Of a stretch of DNA of 64,000 nucleotides, positions 16,682-24,085 are shown one piece after another. Position 1 is the first letter of the stretch. Each line of letters begins with the position of its first letter. This stretch comes from Paenibacillus mendelii (GTDB lineage Bacteria > Bacillota > Bacilli > Paenibacillales > Paenibacillaceae), in contig NZ_JANHOF010000004.1 of the NCBI RefSeq assembly GCF_024498075.1, positions 434,001 through 498,000 on the forward strand, given 5' to 3'. The notes under the pieces were generated by a model. The model searched no databases, was not told the DNA's origin, and worked only from the letters and a program-made list of their open reading frames with translations. Made by a program: the position numbers and the translations under genes.

Positions 16682-16743
16682 GAGCACGGTGCAGCATGCT
16701 TATGAATCGTTTGAAACCCGTTGTTTAACCGTCGTTTAATAAT

Positions 16744-16781
16744 AAAAAAGCCGCCCCAAGTAATTTCTACTTGGAACAGCC
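16744..16781 (-). terminator. Terminator of the qox operon
   Basis: Minus-strand hairpin GCTGTTCCAAGTA with TACTTGGGGCGGC, followed by TTTTTT, lies right after the stop of qoxD. This is a textbook Rho-independent terminator. Confidence 0.9.
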
Positions 16782-16790
16782 TTGTCATGC

Positions 16791-17141
16791 TTAATGAGCT
16801 ACCGCATTATTCGTCATGATCCAGATCGATCCTGCTACGATCGTCAGGACGATGACAAGCCCGAATATGAGCGTCATCAAATTATAGCGTGGTTTATCTT
16901 CTTCATTCAGATGCATGAAGAAGAGCAATTGGACAATAAACTGCAGCACTGCCGTGACAAGCAGAACGACCAAGGCCGCCGTGCCTTCCACTAGATCCTT
17001 AAGAATTGCGACCAGTGGAATAATCGTCAGTACAATCGACAATAAGAAACCGATGAGGTAAGACTTGAACGAGCCGTGACCCTTATGGGAACTGTGGCCG
17101 TGGCCGCCTGCACCATGTGATCCGTTTGGTTGCTGTGCCAT
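16791..17141 (-). CDS. qoxD: Cytochrome aa3 quinol oxidase subunit IV
   Basis: A 116-residue subunit with a His/Gly-rich N-terminus (SHGAGGHGHSSHKGHG) and three membrane helices (about 27-47, 54-76, 87-109). The second contains QFIVQLLFFMHLN, the conserved signature of subunit IV of heme-copper quinol oxidases. Subunit IV helps assemble or stabilise the complex in the cytoplasmic membrane. It is the last gene of qoxABCD, one base after qoxC, and is followed by a terminator. Confidence 0.92.
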   Translation of the reverse strand: MAQQPNGSHGAGGHGHSSHKGHGSFKSYLIGFLLSIVLTIIPLVAILKDLVEGTAALVVLLVTAVLQFIVQLLFFMHLNEEDKPRYNLMTLIFGLVIVLTIVAGSIWIMTNNAVAH

Positions 17142-17142
17142 C

Positions 17143-17802
17143 TTACATCACCCCCATCATATACACAATCGTGAAGACGAAGATCCAGACAACGTCCAGG
17201 AAGTGCCAGTACAAGCTAATGACATTGACCTTCCGTTTGGTCACCGCCGTGATGCCATGCCGGGCAAGCTGGATCATCAGCGCTACCATCCAGACAAGGC
17301 CCAGCGAAACGTGCAAGCCGTGCGTTCCGACCAGTGTATAGAAGGCCGACAAGAACGCGCTCGTTCCGATTGTGGCATTCTCTGCTTGAACCATATGCAC
17401 GAATTCGGTAATTTCAAGCGTTATAAACGATGCGCCCAGCAGCGCCGTTACGGCAAGCCATCCGATCAGGCCCTTCACGTTCCCCCGATTCATGGATAGC
17501 ACTGCTAATCCGCTTGTGAAGCTGCTCGTAAGCAGGATGAATGTCGATGCGATTACGCCCGGCATCTGAAACAGCTCTTCGGCTGTCGGACCTCCATTGG
17601 TATTGCCGCGAAGGACGATGTATGTCGCAAACAATGTACCGAACAGAATACAGTCTGTAATCAGGAAGATCCAGAAGCCGAAAGTCTTGAGCGACTCATG
17701 GTCGTGATGCTCATCGTGCGAACCGCCTGCGCTATGTCCGCCGATGTCCGCATGCGCGGCTTCAAGCCGTTTGCGCTTGCGTCCTAAGAATGTTGTTTCC
17801 AT
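17143..17802 (-). CDS. qoxC: Cytochrome aa3 quinol oxidase subunit III
   Basis: A 219-residue membrane protein of the heme-copper oxidase subunit III family. A His/Asp-rich cytoplasmic N-terminus (HSAGGSHDEHHDHE) is followed by five membrane helices. The family motif GTHGLHVSLGLVWM lies near residue 160. It binds no redox metal and stabilises subunit I. It is packed between qoxB (1-base gap) and qoxD (1-base gap), as expected for a coupled operon. Confidence 0.93.
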   Translation of the reverse strand: METTFLGRKRKRLEAAHADIGGHSAGGSHDEHHDHESLKTFGFWIFLITDCILFGTLFATYIVLRGNTNGGPTAEELFQMPGVIASTFILLTSSFTSGLAVLSMNRGNVKGLIGWLAVTALLGASFITLEITEFVHMVQAENATIGTSAFLSAFYTLVGTHGLHVSLGLVWMVALMIQLARHGITAVTKRKVNVISLYWHFLDVVWIFVFTIVYMMGVM

Positions 17803-17803
17803 G

Positions 17804-19774
17804 TTAGACCGACCCCCTTAACGCCGCTTCCGTCCGTTTGATCTCATCGACCGGAATGTAATAATCCGTATTGTACGTGAACGAGCGGATTAGCATGCAG
17901 ATTGCTACGCCCGCAAGACCCGGTATGGCAATCCAGAGCCAGTCGAATACGAAGCCGAAGCCCGCTACGAACCAGCAGAACGATTTGATAAATGGTATCC
18001 CCGAATTGCGAGGCATATGAATCGGTTCCAGCGGCGGCTGTGCAGCAGGCTTCTGTCCCTGCTCACGGCGTTGCTTCTCTTCCCACCAAGCATCTTGTTC
18101 GGTAGCTTGAGGCAATGTAGCAAAGTTATATACAGGAGCCGGCGATGGAATCGACCACTCCAATGTACGACCGTTCCATGGATCGCCAGTCGTGTCGCGC
18201 TCCATAAACTTAATGCTGTGCGCAATTTGCCAGACTTGGAACAGGAAGCCGATCCCCATCAGGAAGCCCCCGATTGTCGATACCAGGTTAAGCGGACCCC
18301 AGCCCATGTCCCAGCCGTACGAGCTTACGCGGCGAGTCATGCCATCCAAGCCAAGGAAATACTGCGGCATGAAGCACACGTAGAAACCGATATTCCAGAG
18401 CCAGAAAGCCCATTTGCCAAGCTTCTCATTCAGCTTGAAGCCGAACATCTTCGGCCACCAGTAATACAGGCCGGCGAAATATCCGAAGGCAACGCCGCCG
18501 ATGAGCACCTGATGGAAATGCGCGATCAGGAAGTAGCTGTTATGGAACTGGAAGTCGGCTGGAGCGACGGACAGCAATACGCCTGTCATGCCCCCGACGA
18601 CGAAGCATGGGATAAAGCCCATCGTCCAGAGCATCGGTGATTTATACGAAATCCTTCCGCGGAACATGGTGAACAGCCAGTTAAACACCTTGACCCCGGT
18701 CGGGATGGCAATAATCATCGTTGTTATGGCGAAGAAGGCATTAACGTTAGCTCCAGAGCCCATTGTAAAGAAGTGATGCGCCCATGTGAAGAAGGAGAAG
18801 AAGCTAATGCTCATGAGTGCGAACACCATGGATTTATAACCGAACAGCTTCTTCCGCGAGAACGTCGAGACGATCTCCGAGAAGATACCGAATGCCGGGA
18901 GTACGACGATATAGACCTCAGGGTGACCCCACATCCAGATTAAGTTAATATACATCATCGGGTTGCCCCCGCCGTCAAGTGTGAAGAAGTGCGCGCCCAG
19001 ATAGCGGTCCAGGAACAGCAGCGCAAGTGTCACAGTCAGGATCGGGAATGCAAAGATAATGGTGATACAGCTCGAAAGCGTGGACCAGGTAAACATCGGC
19101 ATTTTCATAAGCTTCATGCCTGGCGCGCGCATCTTCAAGATTGTAACGATAAAGTTGATCCCGGTCATCAAGCTCCCGATACCCGAGATTTGGATGCCCC
19201 AGATATAGAAATCTTGCCCGACCCCTGGACTGTGTGACAGCTCCGACAGAGGCGGATATGCCAGCCAGCCTGCATTCGGCGAACCGCCGATGACAAACGA
19301 CATGTTGAACAGCATCGCGCCCCAGAAGAACAGCCAGAAGCTAAGTGAGTTCAAGAATGGATAGGCAACGTCACGCGCGCCGATCTGCAGCGGAATGACG
19401 ATGTTGAATAAACCGAACATGAGCGGCATGGCCATGAATAGAATCATGATGACGCCATGCGTCGTGAAGATTTGGTTATAGTGTTCCGGTTCCAGGAACT
19501 GCATATCCGGCATAGCCAGCTGTGTGCGCATCAGGAGCGCATCCACGCCGCCGCGGAACAGCATAAGCAGTGAAGCAATAATATACATGATACCGATTTT
19601 CTTATGGTCAACGCTCGTCAGCCATTCACGCCAGAGCCAGCCCCATCTTTTGAAATAGGTCAAGACAACCACGATGGATATCAACGTCAGCGCAATACCG
19701 ACATCGGCCCCATAAATGAGGGGGTCGCCCGTTACGAAAAACTCAGACGCAAACTCCTTTATTTTCTCAAACAT
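17804..19774 (-). CDS. qoxB: Cytochrome aa3 quinol oxidase subunit I
   Basis: The 656-residue catalytic subunit, which reduces oxygen to water and pumps protons. Heme and copper ligands are visible: TTHGVIMILFMAMPLM (low-spin heme His), WMWGHPEVYIVVLPAFG (CuB His with the cross-linked Tyr) and FTWAHHFFTMG (two CuB His). LIAHFHQVLIGG carries the last heme ligands. About 14-15 helices are predicted, and the C-terminus has a charged loop (EDAWWEEKQRREQG) before two more helices, as in quinol oxidases. It lies 28 bases after qoxA. Confidence 0.96.
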   Translation of the reverse strand: MFEKIKEFASEFFVTGDPLIYGADVGIALTLISIVVVLTYFKRWGWLWREWLTSVDHKKIGIMYIIASLLMLFRGGVDALLMRTQLAMPDMQFLEPEHYNQIFTTHGVIMILFMAMPLMFGLFNIVIPLQIGARDVAYPFLNSLSFWLFFWGAMLFNMSFVIGGSPNAGWLAYPPLSELSHSPGVGQDFYIWGIQISGIGSLMTGINFIVTILKMRAPGMKLMKMPMFTWSTLSSCITIIFAFPILTVTLALLFLDRYLGAHFFTLDGGGNPMMYINLIWMWGHPEVYIVVLPAFGIFSEIVSTFSRKKLFGYKSMVFALMSISFFSFFTWAHHFFTMGSGANVNAFFAITTMIIAIPTGVKVFNWLFTMFRGRISYKSPMLWTMGFIPCFVVGGMTGVLLSVAPADFQFHNSYFLIAHFHQVLIGGVAFGYFAGLYYWWPKMFGFKLNEKLGKWAFWLWNIGFYVCFMPQYFLGLDGMTRRVSSYGWDMGWGPLNLVSTIGGFLMGIGFLFQVWQIAHSIKFMERDTTGDPWNGRTLEWSIPSPAPVYNFATLPQATEQDAWWEEKQRREQGQKPAAQPPLEPIHMPRNSGIPFIKSFCWFVAGFGFVFDWLWIAIPGLAGVAICMLIRSFTYNTDYYIPVDEIKRTEAALRGSV

Positions 19775-19802
19775 GCGGTCTCTCCTCTCTTTCGTCTATT
19801 CG

Positions 19803-20780
19803 TTAATGACCCGCATGATTTGCATCATGACCTTCTTGGCCATCGGCAGTGGAGTCGGCTGCTTCCGCATCCTTCTCGCTTTTCTCTTGCTTGTCCGTAC
19901 TCGCTTCCGTCTTCGCACCATGCTGGTGAGAGGAGGCGTATTTATTCACAATTTTATTGAACAACCCTTCGGGGAACGAGGAGAATGACTGCTCATGCGT
20001 GACTCCTTGCTCAGCAAGCTTGCTGTACCCTTCTAAGGTTAGTGCCGGTGATTCCGACTTAATCTGCTTCACCCAAGCATCAAACTCCTCTTGAGTCGTT
20101 GCCTTCGCCTCGAAATTCATCTTGCCGAATTCCCTGCCGGTGAAGTTCGCTCCCGAACCAAAAAAGCTTCCGGGTTCATCTGCTTGCAGATGCAGCTTCA
20201 TCGCCATCCCGGACATCGTATACATCTGTCCACCGAGCTGAGGAATCCAGAAGGAGTTCATCGGCGCATCCGAGGTCAGCTCGAAGCGTATCGGCACATT
20301 TGCCGGGAATTGGAGATAATTTACCGTTGCAATATCTTGCTCCGGATATTGGAACAACCATTTCCAATCTAATGAAGTAACTTGGATGACCATCGTCTCG
20401 TTCGCCGACTCCAATGGTTTGGAAGGCTCCGTAGCATACGTATAACGAACCGTGATTACGGCTAATATCCCAATGATGACAATGGGGATTCCCCACCAAA
20501 TGGTTTCCAGCTTGGTGCTATGCTCCCATTTTGGCGTGTACTTTGACTTATTGCCCGGCTTGTCACGGTAGCGCCATGCGATGACAAAAGTCATGATAAG
20601 TACGGGTACGAGAATAACTGCACATAAAATTGAAGAAATCAGGATCAGATCTCTCTGCTGCGCGCCGATCGGGCCTTTTGGATCCAGCACCATCATATTG
20701 CTGCAGCCCGATAACAAAGCCGTTGTCAGAACCATCGTCGCTAGTGCTGTTAAACGTTTCCATTTGGTCGGCATTTTCAA
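19803..20780 (-). CDS. qoxA: Cytochrome aa3 quinol oxidase subunit II (lipoprotein)
   Basis: Subunit II, about 325 residues. It has a lipoprotein signal (ALATMVLTTALLSGC), two membrane helices and a cupredoxin domain. The CuA ligands of cytochrome c oxidases are missing: at the matching position it has WIPQLGGQMYTMSGM, so it takes electrons from menaquinol. The C-terminal tail is rich in Lys, Glu, Asp and His and ends in HANHAGH. The start is placed at TTG 20780 because TAAGGAG lies 9 bases upstream; ATG at 20804 has no ribosome site and an ATG at 20789 lies directly on it. It is the first gene of qoxABCD. Confidence 0.93.
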   Translation of the reverse strand: MKMPTKWKRLTALATMVLTTALLSGCSNMMVLDPKGPIGAQQRDLILISSILCAVILVPVLIMTFVIAWRYRDKPGNKSKYTPKWEHSTKLETIWWGIPIVIIGILAVITVRYTYATEPSKPLESANETMVIQVTSLDWKWLFQYPEQDIATVNYLQFPANVPIRFELTSDAPMNSFWIPQLGGQMYTMSGMAMKLHLQADEPGSFFGSGANFTGREFGKMNFEAKATTQEEFDAWVKQIKSESPALTLEGYSKLAEQGVTHEQSFSSFPEGLFNKIVNKYASSHQHGAKTEASTDKQEKSEKDAEAADSTADGQEGHDANHAGH

Positions 20781-20869
20781 CTTTCTCATCTCCTTAGCGG
20801 CCATTCATTGTTGAGACTACCTTTGTGATTTTTCTCTCATGGAGTAACCATAACAGATGTGAAGGCATA

Positions 20870-20888
20870 TATCTGCACCTATCTGCAC
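20870..20888. repeat. Direct repeat upstream of qoxA
   Basis: TATCTGCAC occurs twice with a 10-base period (20870-20878 and 20880-20888), that is, on one face of the helix. It lies about 90 bases upstream of the qoxA start and could be a tandem binding site for a regulator of the oxidase operon. The regulator is not known. Confidence 0.4.
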
Positions 20889-20963
20889 TGTTAACAAAGG
20901 CGTCATTGAAAATTAGAATTTCTGTAATAATTCCTTCACCAATTCGTCGATTATTGAAAACCA

Positions 20964-21012
20964 AAGACAAGAAGCCCCTCCCGATCGACTCTCGGGAGGG
21001 GCTTCTTGTCTT
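20964..21012 (-). terminator. Long terminator hairpin upstream of the qox operon
   Basis: AAGACAAGAAGCCCCTCCCGA (arms 20964-20984 and 20992-21012) forms an unbroken stem of 21 base pairs with a short loop. On the minus strand it follows the small membrane-protein gene and is trailed by CTTTGGTTTTC, so it insulates the qox operon from that gene. Confidence 0.85.
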
Positions 21013-21034
21013 CAATCATGCACCTGAGTGACAG

Positions 21035-21313
21035 TTATGCGATATCGGGTCTTTCTGTCATGTCATGTATGTCCAGCTTGCGAGTCTCCACCATATTAAT
21101 CGCAGTGCCGATTGTATAAATGAAGACGCTGCCTACCATGAACCCGATGCCTACCATCAATGACAAATTCTTGTCACTGAAGTGGCTTACATTCCACATG
21201 CTAAGAATGATGCCAGCCGCCAAACAAGCCCATGCCATAATTTTCATTGCCGTGAACAAACGCTTAGCCCGCTCCAGTTCCGGATGTCCAGCCTTCATGT
21301 TGTTCGCTTTCAT
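21035..21313 (-). CDS. Small two-helix membrane protein, unknown function
   Basis: ATG 21313 gives 92 residues; GTG 21322 is an alternative and neither has a strong ribosome site. Two hydrophobic helices are visible: MAWACLAAGIILSMWNV (about 24-40) and LMVGIGFMVGSVFIYTIGTAINMV (about 50-73), with charged ends. The layout recalls the YiaA/B two-helix family, but I cannot assign it with confidence. A TATAAT box lies at 21360-21365 on the minus strand, 47 bases upstream of the start. It stands alone between two terminator-bounded units. Confidence 0.65.
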   Translation of the reverse strand: MKANNMKAGHPELERAKRLFTAMKIMAWACLAAGIILSMWNVSHFSDKNLSLMVGIGFMVGSVFIYTIGTAINMVETRKLDIHDMTERPDIA

Positions 21314-21359
21314 TCCGATCACATCCCCGTTTTCTTTGTGTAACCGCTCTTATAGTTCT

Positions 21360-21365
21360 ATTATA
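21360..21365 (-). promoter_or_regulatory. -10 box of the small membrane-protein gene
   Basis: TATAAT on the minus strand (21360-21365), 47 bases upstream of the start codon. No matching -35 box at 17 bases; TTGAAC lies at a 20-base distance. Confidence 0.4.
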
Positions 21366-21471
21366 ACCGCAAATGAATGAAAAGTGTTCAAATAAATTTC
21401 ACTTTTTGCTCAAAAATTAGACAAAAACAAAAAAAGGGCGGTATTTGCGGCCATGATTCGGAATTCCAGAG

Positions 21472-21597
21472 CTATCCAGGCACCATAAAGCCACATGCAG
21501 GTGAAGACTTCTCGCTATTCCAATCATTACCCGCTAATAATAAATCAGACTCATATATACGATAACCGGCTTCGCGAAACCTGTGACGATATCGCAT
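21472..21597 (-). CDS. Possible 41-codon ORF (doubtful)
   Basis: The 352-base gap 21314-21665 holds only this open frame from ATG 21597 to TAG 21472. It encodes a basic N-terminus (MRYRHRFREAGYRIYESD) and ends ACGFMVPG. On the minus strand it is followed by a weak GC hairpin and a run of seven T (about 21432-21438), which resembles a terminator. There is no ribosome site before the ATG and I do not recognise the protein. Confidence 0.2.
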   Translation of the reverse strand: MRYRHRFREAGYRIYESDLLLAGNDWNSEKSSPACGFMVPG

Positions 21598-21665
21598 TTC
21601 GCTAGGTTATGAACCGATGCGGCCTCCTCATACATTAGCAATAGCGAAGAACGGAGGGGATACAC

Positions 21666-23558
21666 ATGCGCAATCGAATGAACGAAGGAATTTCCGCTCT
21701 GGTCCAGCAGCTGCAGCGCGACCAGCAGAATAACGGTTCGTGGCGGTATGGCTTTACGGAAAGCGGGATGATGACGGATGCGAATTTTCTAATCCTAATT
21801 CGGACAATGGAGCTGGATAAACCGGAGATCGTCAGCGGCTTATGCGACCGGATATTGAATAGACAGTTGGCAGACGGCTCATGGAACGTATATCCGGATG
21901 AAACTGGCGGCAACCTATCCGCAACGGTCGAATGTTATTTTGGATTGCTTTACGCCGGGGTAAGCTCCGATGAACCTATGATGCTGAGGGCTAAGGAGGC
22001 GATCGTTCGGCGGGGAGGAATCAGGCGCGTCGACAGCTTGCTCACCAAATTCATGCTCGCCGTAATCGGTCAGATCCCATGGACGCGTTTCTTTCCGATA
22101 CCACTTGCTCTACTTATGCTGCCTGTCTCATCGCCTATACATTTCTTTCAATTCTCCGGCTATGCCCGCGTTCATATGGCGCCCATGCTTCTTCTGGCCG
22201 ATCGCCACAAAACCTTTCAAGCGCCCGAGATCCCCGTCCTAAATGAGTTACAGCCGACCATGATCGACAACAGTCTGGATGACTCGCTCTGGGATCCATA
22301 CTTCCGAAGCGGCTTGCTTGGACAGCTGAAGCAATGGGCAGCCGCTTGGAAAGAGGCTCCGTCCGCCTTCAAGCAACGAGCGACACAGACAGCAGAGCGT
22401 TATATGCTTGATCGAATTGAGCCTGATGGAACACTATACAGCTACGCCAGCTCGACGATATTCATGATCTATGCGCTGCAAGCGATCGGATATGATAGAA
22501 GCCACCCCGTCATTCTCCGGGCGATCGATGGCATTATAGCCTTTCTGCGGCCAGACAGCGGCGGGCTCCATCTGCAAACGACGACATCGACGGTTTGGGA
22601 CACCGCCCTTGCCAGTCACGCCCTCACGCAAGCCGGCGTCCCTCCCCATCATCCTTCCATTATTCAAGCGGGAAACTACTTGCTCAGCAGGCAGCATACC
22701 AAGCTGGGAGACTGGCAGCTTCACGTGAAGAACCCTGAGCCTGGCGGTTGGGGCTTCTCGGACATCAACACGATCAATCCCGACGTCGATGATACGACTG
22801 CCGCGCTTCGGGCCATTGAGCCGCTTCGGCAGACAAATCAACACAATGATGCGGCAGAACGCGGGCTTCATTGGATCCTGTCGATGCAGAACGATGATGG
22901 AGGCTGGGCCGCATTCGAGCGGAACAACAACCATCCCTTGATGAAGTGGATTCCTCTTGAAGGGGCGGAAGCTGCTGCGACGGACCCTTCCTCTCCCGAT
23001 TTAACCGGTCGTACGCTTGAATATCTAGGTCGAACCGTGGGGTTATCGGGCAAGCATCCATTCGTTAACCGCGCTTGCCGCTACCTTTACGAAACACAGG
23101 AGCAGGATGGATCTTGGTACGGCAGATGGGGAGTTTGTTATATTTACGGCACTTGGGCTGCGCTAACAGGCCTGTCGGCTGTACGTGAGCCGCTGGAGCA
23201 TCCCCAGATAGTCAAAGCGATCGGGTGGCTGCTCTCGATTCAGAATCCGGATGGAGGATTCGGTGAATCATGCGGCAGCGATCGCATCATGAGGTACATC
23301 CCGCTTCAATACTCCACTCTCGTTCAAACGGCCTGGGCACTGGATGCGCTGGTCTCGGTACTCGATTCTGCGAATGAAGCAACGGATCGGGCTGCCGACT
23401 TCCTGCTGCGCCACCTGCTAACCACAGGAAGTGTGACTTCCTACCCGACAGGAGCCGGACTGCCCGGCCATATTTATTCCCGGTATGAGAGCTATCCGCT
23501 TATCTGGCCGCTGCTTGCCTTGTCTCAATACCGCAGCAAATTCTTCCCTTCACCTTGA
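21666..23558 (+). CDS. sqhC: Squalene-hopene cyclase family; sporulenol synthase-type terpene cyclase
   Basis: A 630-residue membrane-associated cyclase, the same length as Bacillus subtilis SqhC (tetraprenyl-beta-curcumene cyclase). The catalytic acid motif DVDDTTAAL lies near residue 378. QW-type repeats are seen in MQNDDGGWAAFE, QEQDGSWYGRWG and IQNPDGGFGES. The segments STSTVWDTALASHAL and YGRWGVCYIYGTWAALTG agree closely with what I recall of the B. subtilis protein. The enzyme would cyclise a C35 or C30 polyprene to sporulene-type lipids, tied to sporulation, or to hopanoids. GGAGGGG precedes ATG 21666. It stands alone, followed by a hairpin. Confidence 0.88.
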   Translation: MRNRMNEGISALVQQLQRDQQNNGSWRYGFTESGMMTDANFLILIRTMELDKPEIVSGLCDRILNRQLADGSWNVYPDETGGNLSATVECYFGLLYAGVSSDEPMMLRAKEAIVRRGGIRRVDSLLTKFMLAVIGQIPWTRFFPIPLALLMLPVSSPIHFFQFSGYARVHMAPMLLLADRHKTFQAPEIPVLNELQPTMIDNSLDDSLWDPYFRSGLLGQLKQWAAAWKEAPSAFKQRATQTAERYMLDRIEPDGTLYSYASSTIFMIYALQAIGYDRSHPVILRAIDGIIAFLRPDSGGLHLQTTTSTVWDTALASHALTQAGVPPHHPSIIQAGNYLLSRQHTKLGDWQLHVKNPEPGGWGFSDINTINPDVDDTTAALRAIEPLRQTNQHNDAAERGLHWILSMQNDDGGWAAFERNNNHPLMKWIPLEGAEAAATDPSSPDLTGRTLEYLGRTVGLSGKHPFVNRACRYLYETQEQDGSWYGRWGVCYIYGTWAALTGLSAVREPLEHPQIVKAIGWLLSIQNPDGGFGESCGSDRIMRYIPLQYSTLVQTAWALDALVSVLDSANEATDRAADFLLRHLLTTGSVTSYPTGAGLPGHIYSRYESYPLIWPLLALSQYRSKFFPSP

Positions 23559-23570
23559 TCTCCATAGAAA

Positions 23571-23614
23571 CAAAGAGAACCGGGCGGCCTTCCATTTGCC
23601 GCCGGCTCTCTTTG
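23571..23614. terminator. Hairpin after sqhC
   Basis: CAAAGAGA (23571-23578) pairs with TCTCTTTG (23607-23614), with an inner CCGG/CCGG and CGGC/GCCG stem. It is placed as the sqhC terminator, but the T-run is poor on the plus strand (A-run further on). Confidence 0.6.
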
Positions 23615-23659
23615 AATGCGAAAAAACCCCGAATTACCTATAAATTTTCATTGCAAGCC

Positions 23660-23689
23660 TTGACAATGATACACTTCGTATCATAAATT
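23660..23689 (+). promoter_or_regulatory. Promoter and operator of the XRE regulator gene
   Basis: TTGACA (23660-23665) is a perfect -35 box and TAAATT (23684-23689) a fair -10 box at 18 bases. The spacer is filled by a perfect inverted repeat ATGATAC-ACTTC-GTATCAT (23666-23684), the usual place for an autorepressor site. The transcript leader is about 65 bases long. Confidence 0.65.
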
Positions 23690-23758
23690 ACTAGTAGTAG
23701 GATATATACCATTTGTACTAGGTCTTATTGTTTAGTATGAAAGTAAGGAGCCGTTAAG

Positions 23759-24085
23759 ATGACGATGGGAGATCGCTTGCGTGAACTAAGGCTGAGAAAA
23801 AGCATTTCGCAGGAAGAAGTCGCAAAGCAAATCGGGATTACACGCTCCGCTTACAGTCATTACGAAATAAACAACCGCCAGCCGGTATACGAAACATTGA
23901 AGAAGCTTGCCGCCTTGTTCAATGTTTCGCTTGATTACATCATTGGCGGTGAACAATCTGCTAAGGCTGACCCCCAGGTCATGCCTGAAGCGCTGGAGAT
24001 CATTCGGATCTTGAACAGCATGGATCAGGACAAACGGAAGCAATCGATCGCGAAAATGATGGCTGTCATCCGGCAGGCGGAATAA
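23759..24085 (+). CDS. XRE family (SinR/Xre-like) transcriptional regulator
   Basis: A 108-residue regulator with an HTH-3 DNA-binding domain at residues 7-62 (LRLRKSISQEEVAKQIGITRSAYSHYEINNR split over the helix-turn-helix, then LFNVSLDYIIGG). A short C-terminal helical part (LEIIRILNSMDQDKRKQSIAKMM) probably dimerises. AAGGAG lies 8 bases before ATG 23759. Its promoter holds a perfect inverted repeat, suggesting autorepression. Its stop codon abuts the stop codon of the converging histidine kinase with no base between. Target genes are unknown; sqhC just upstream is one candidate. Confidence 0.9.
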   Translation: MTMGDRLRELRLRKSISQEEVAKQIGITRSAYSHYEINNRQPVYETLKKLAALFNVSLDYIIGGEQSAKADPQVMPEALEIIRILNSMDQDKRKQSIAKMMAVIRQAE

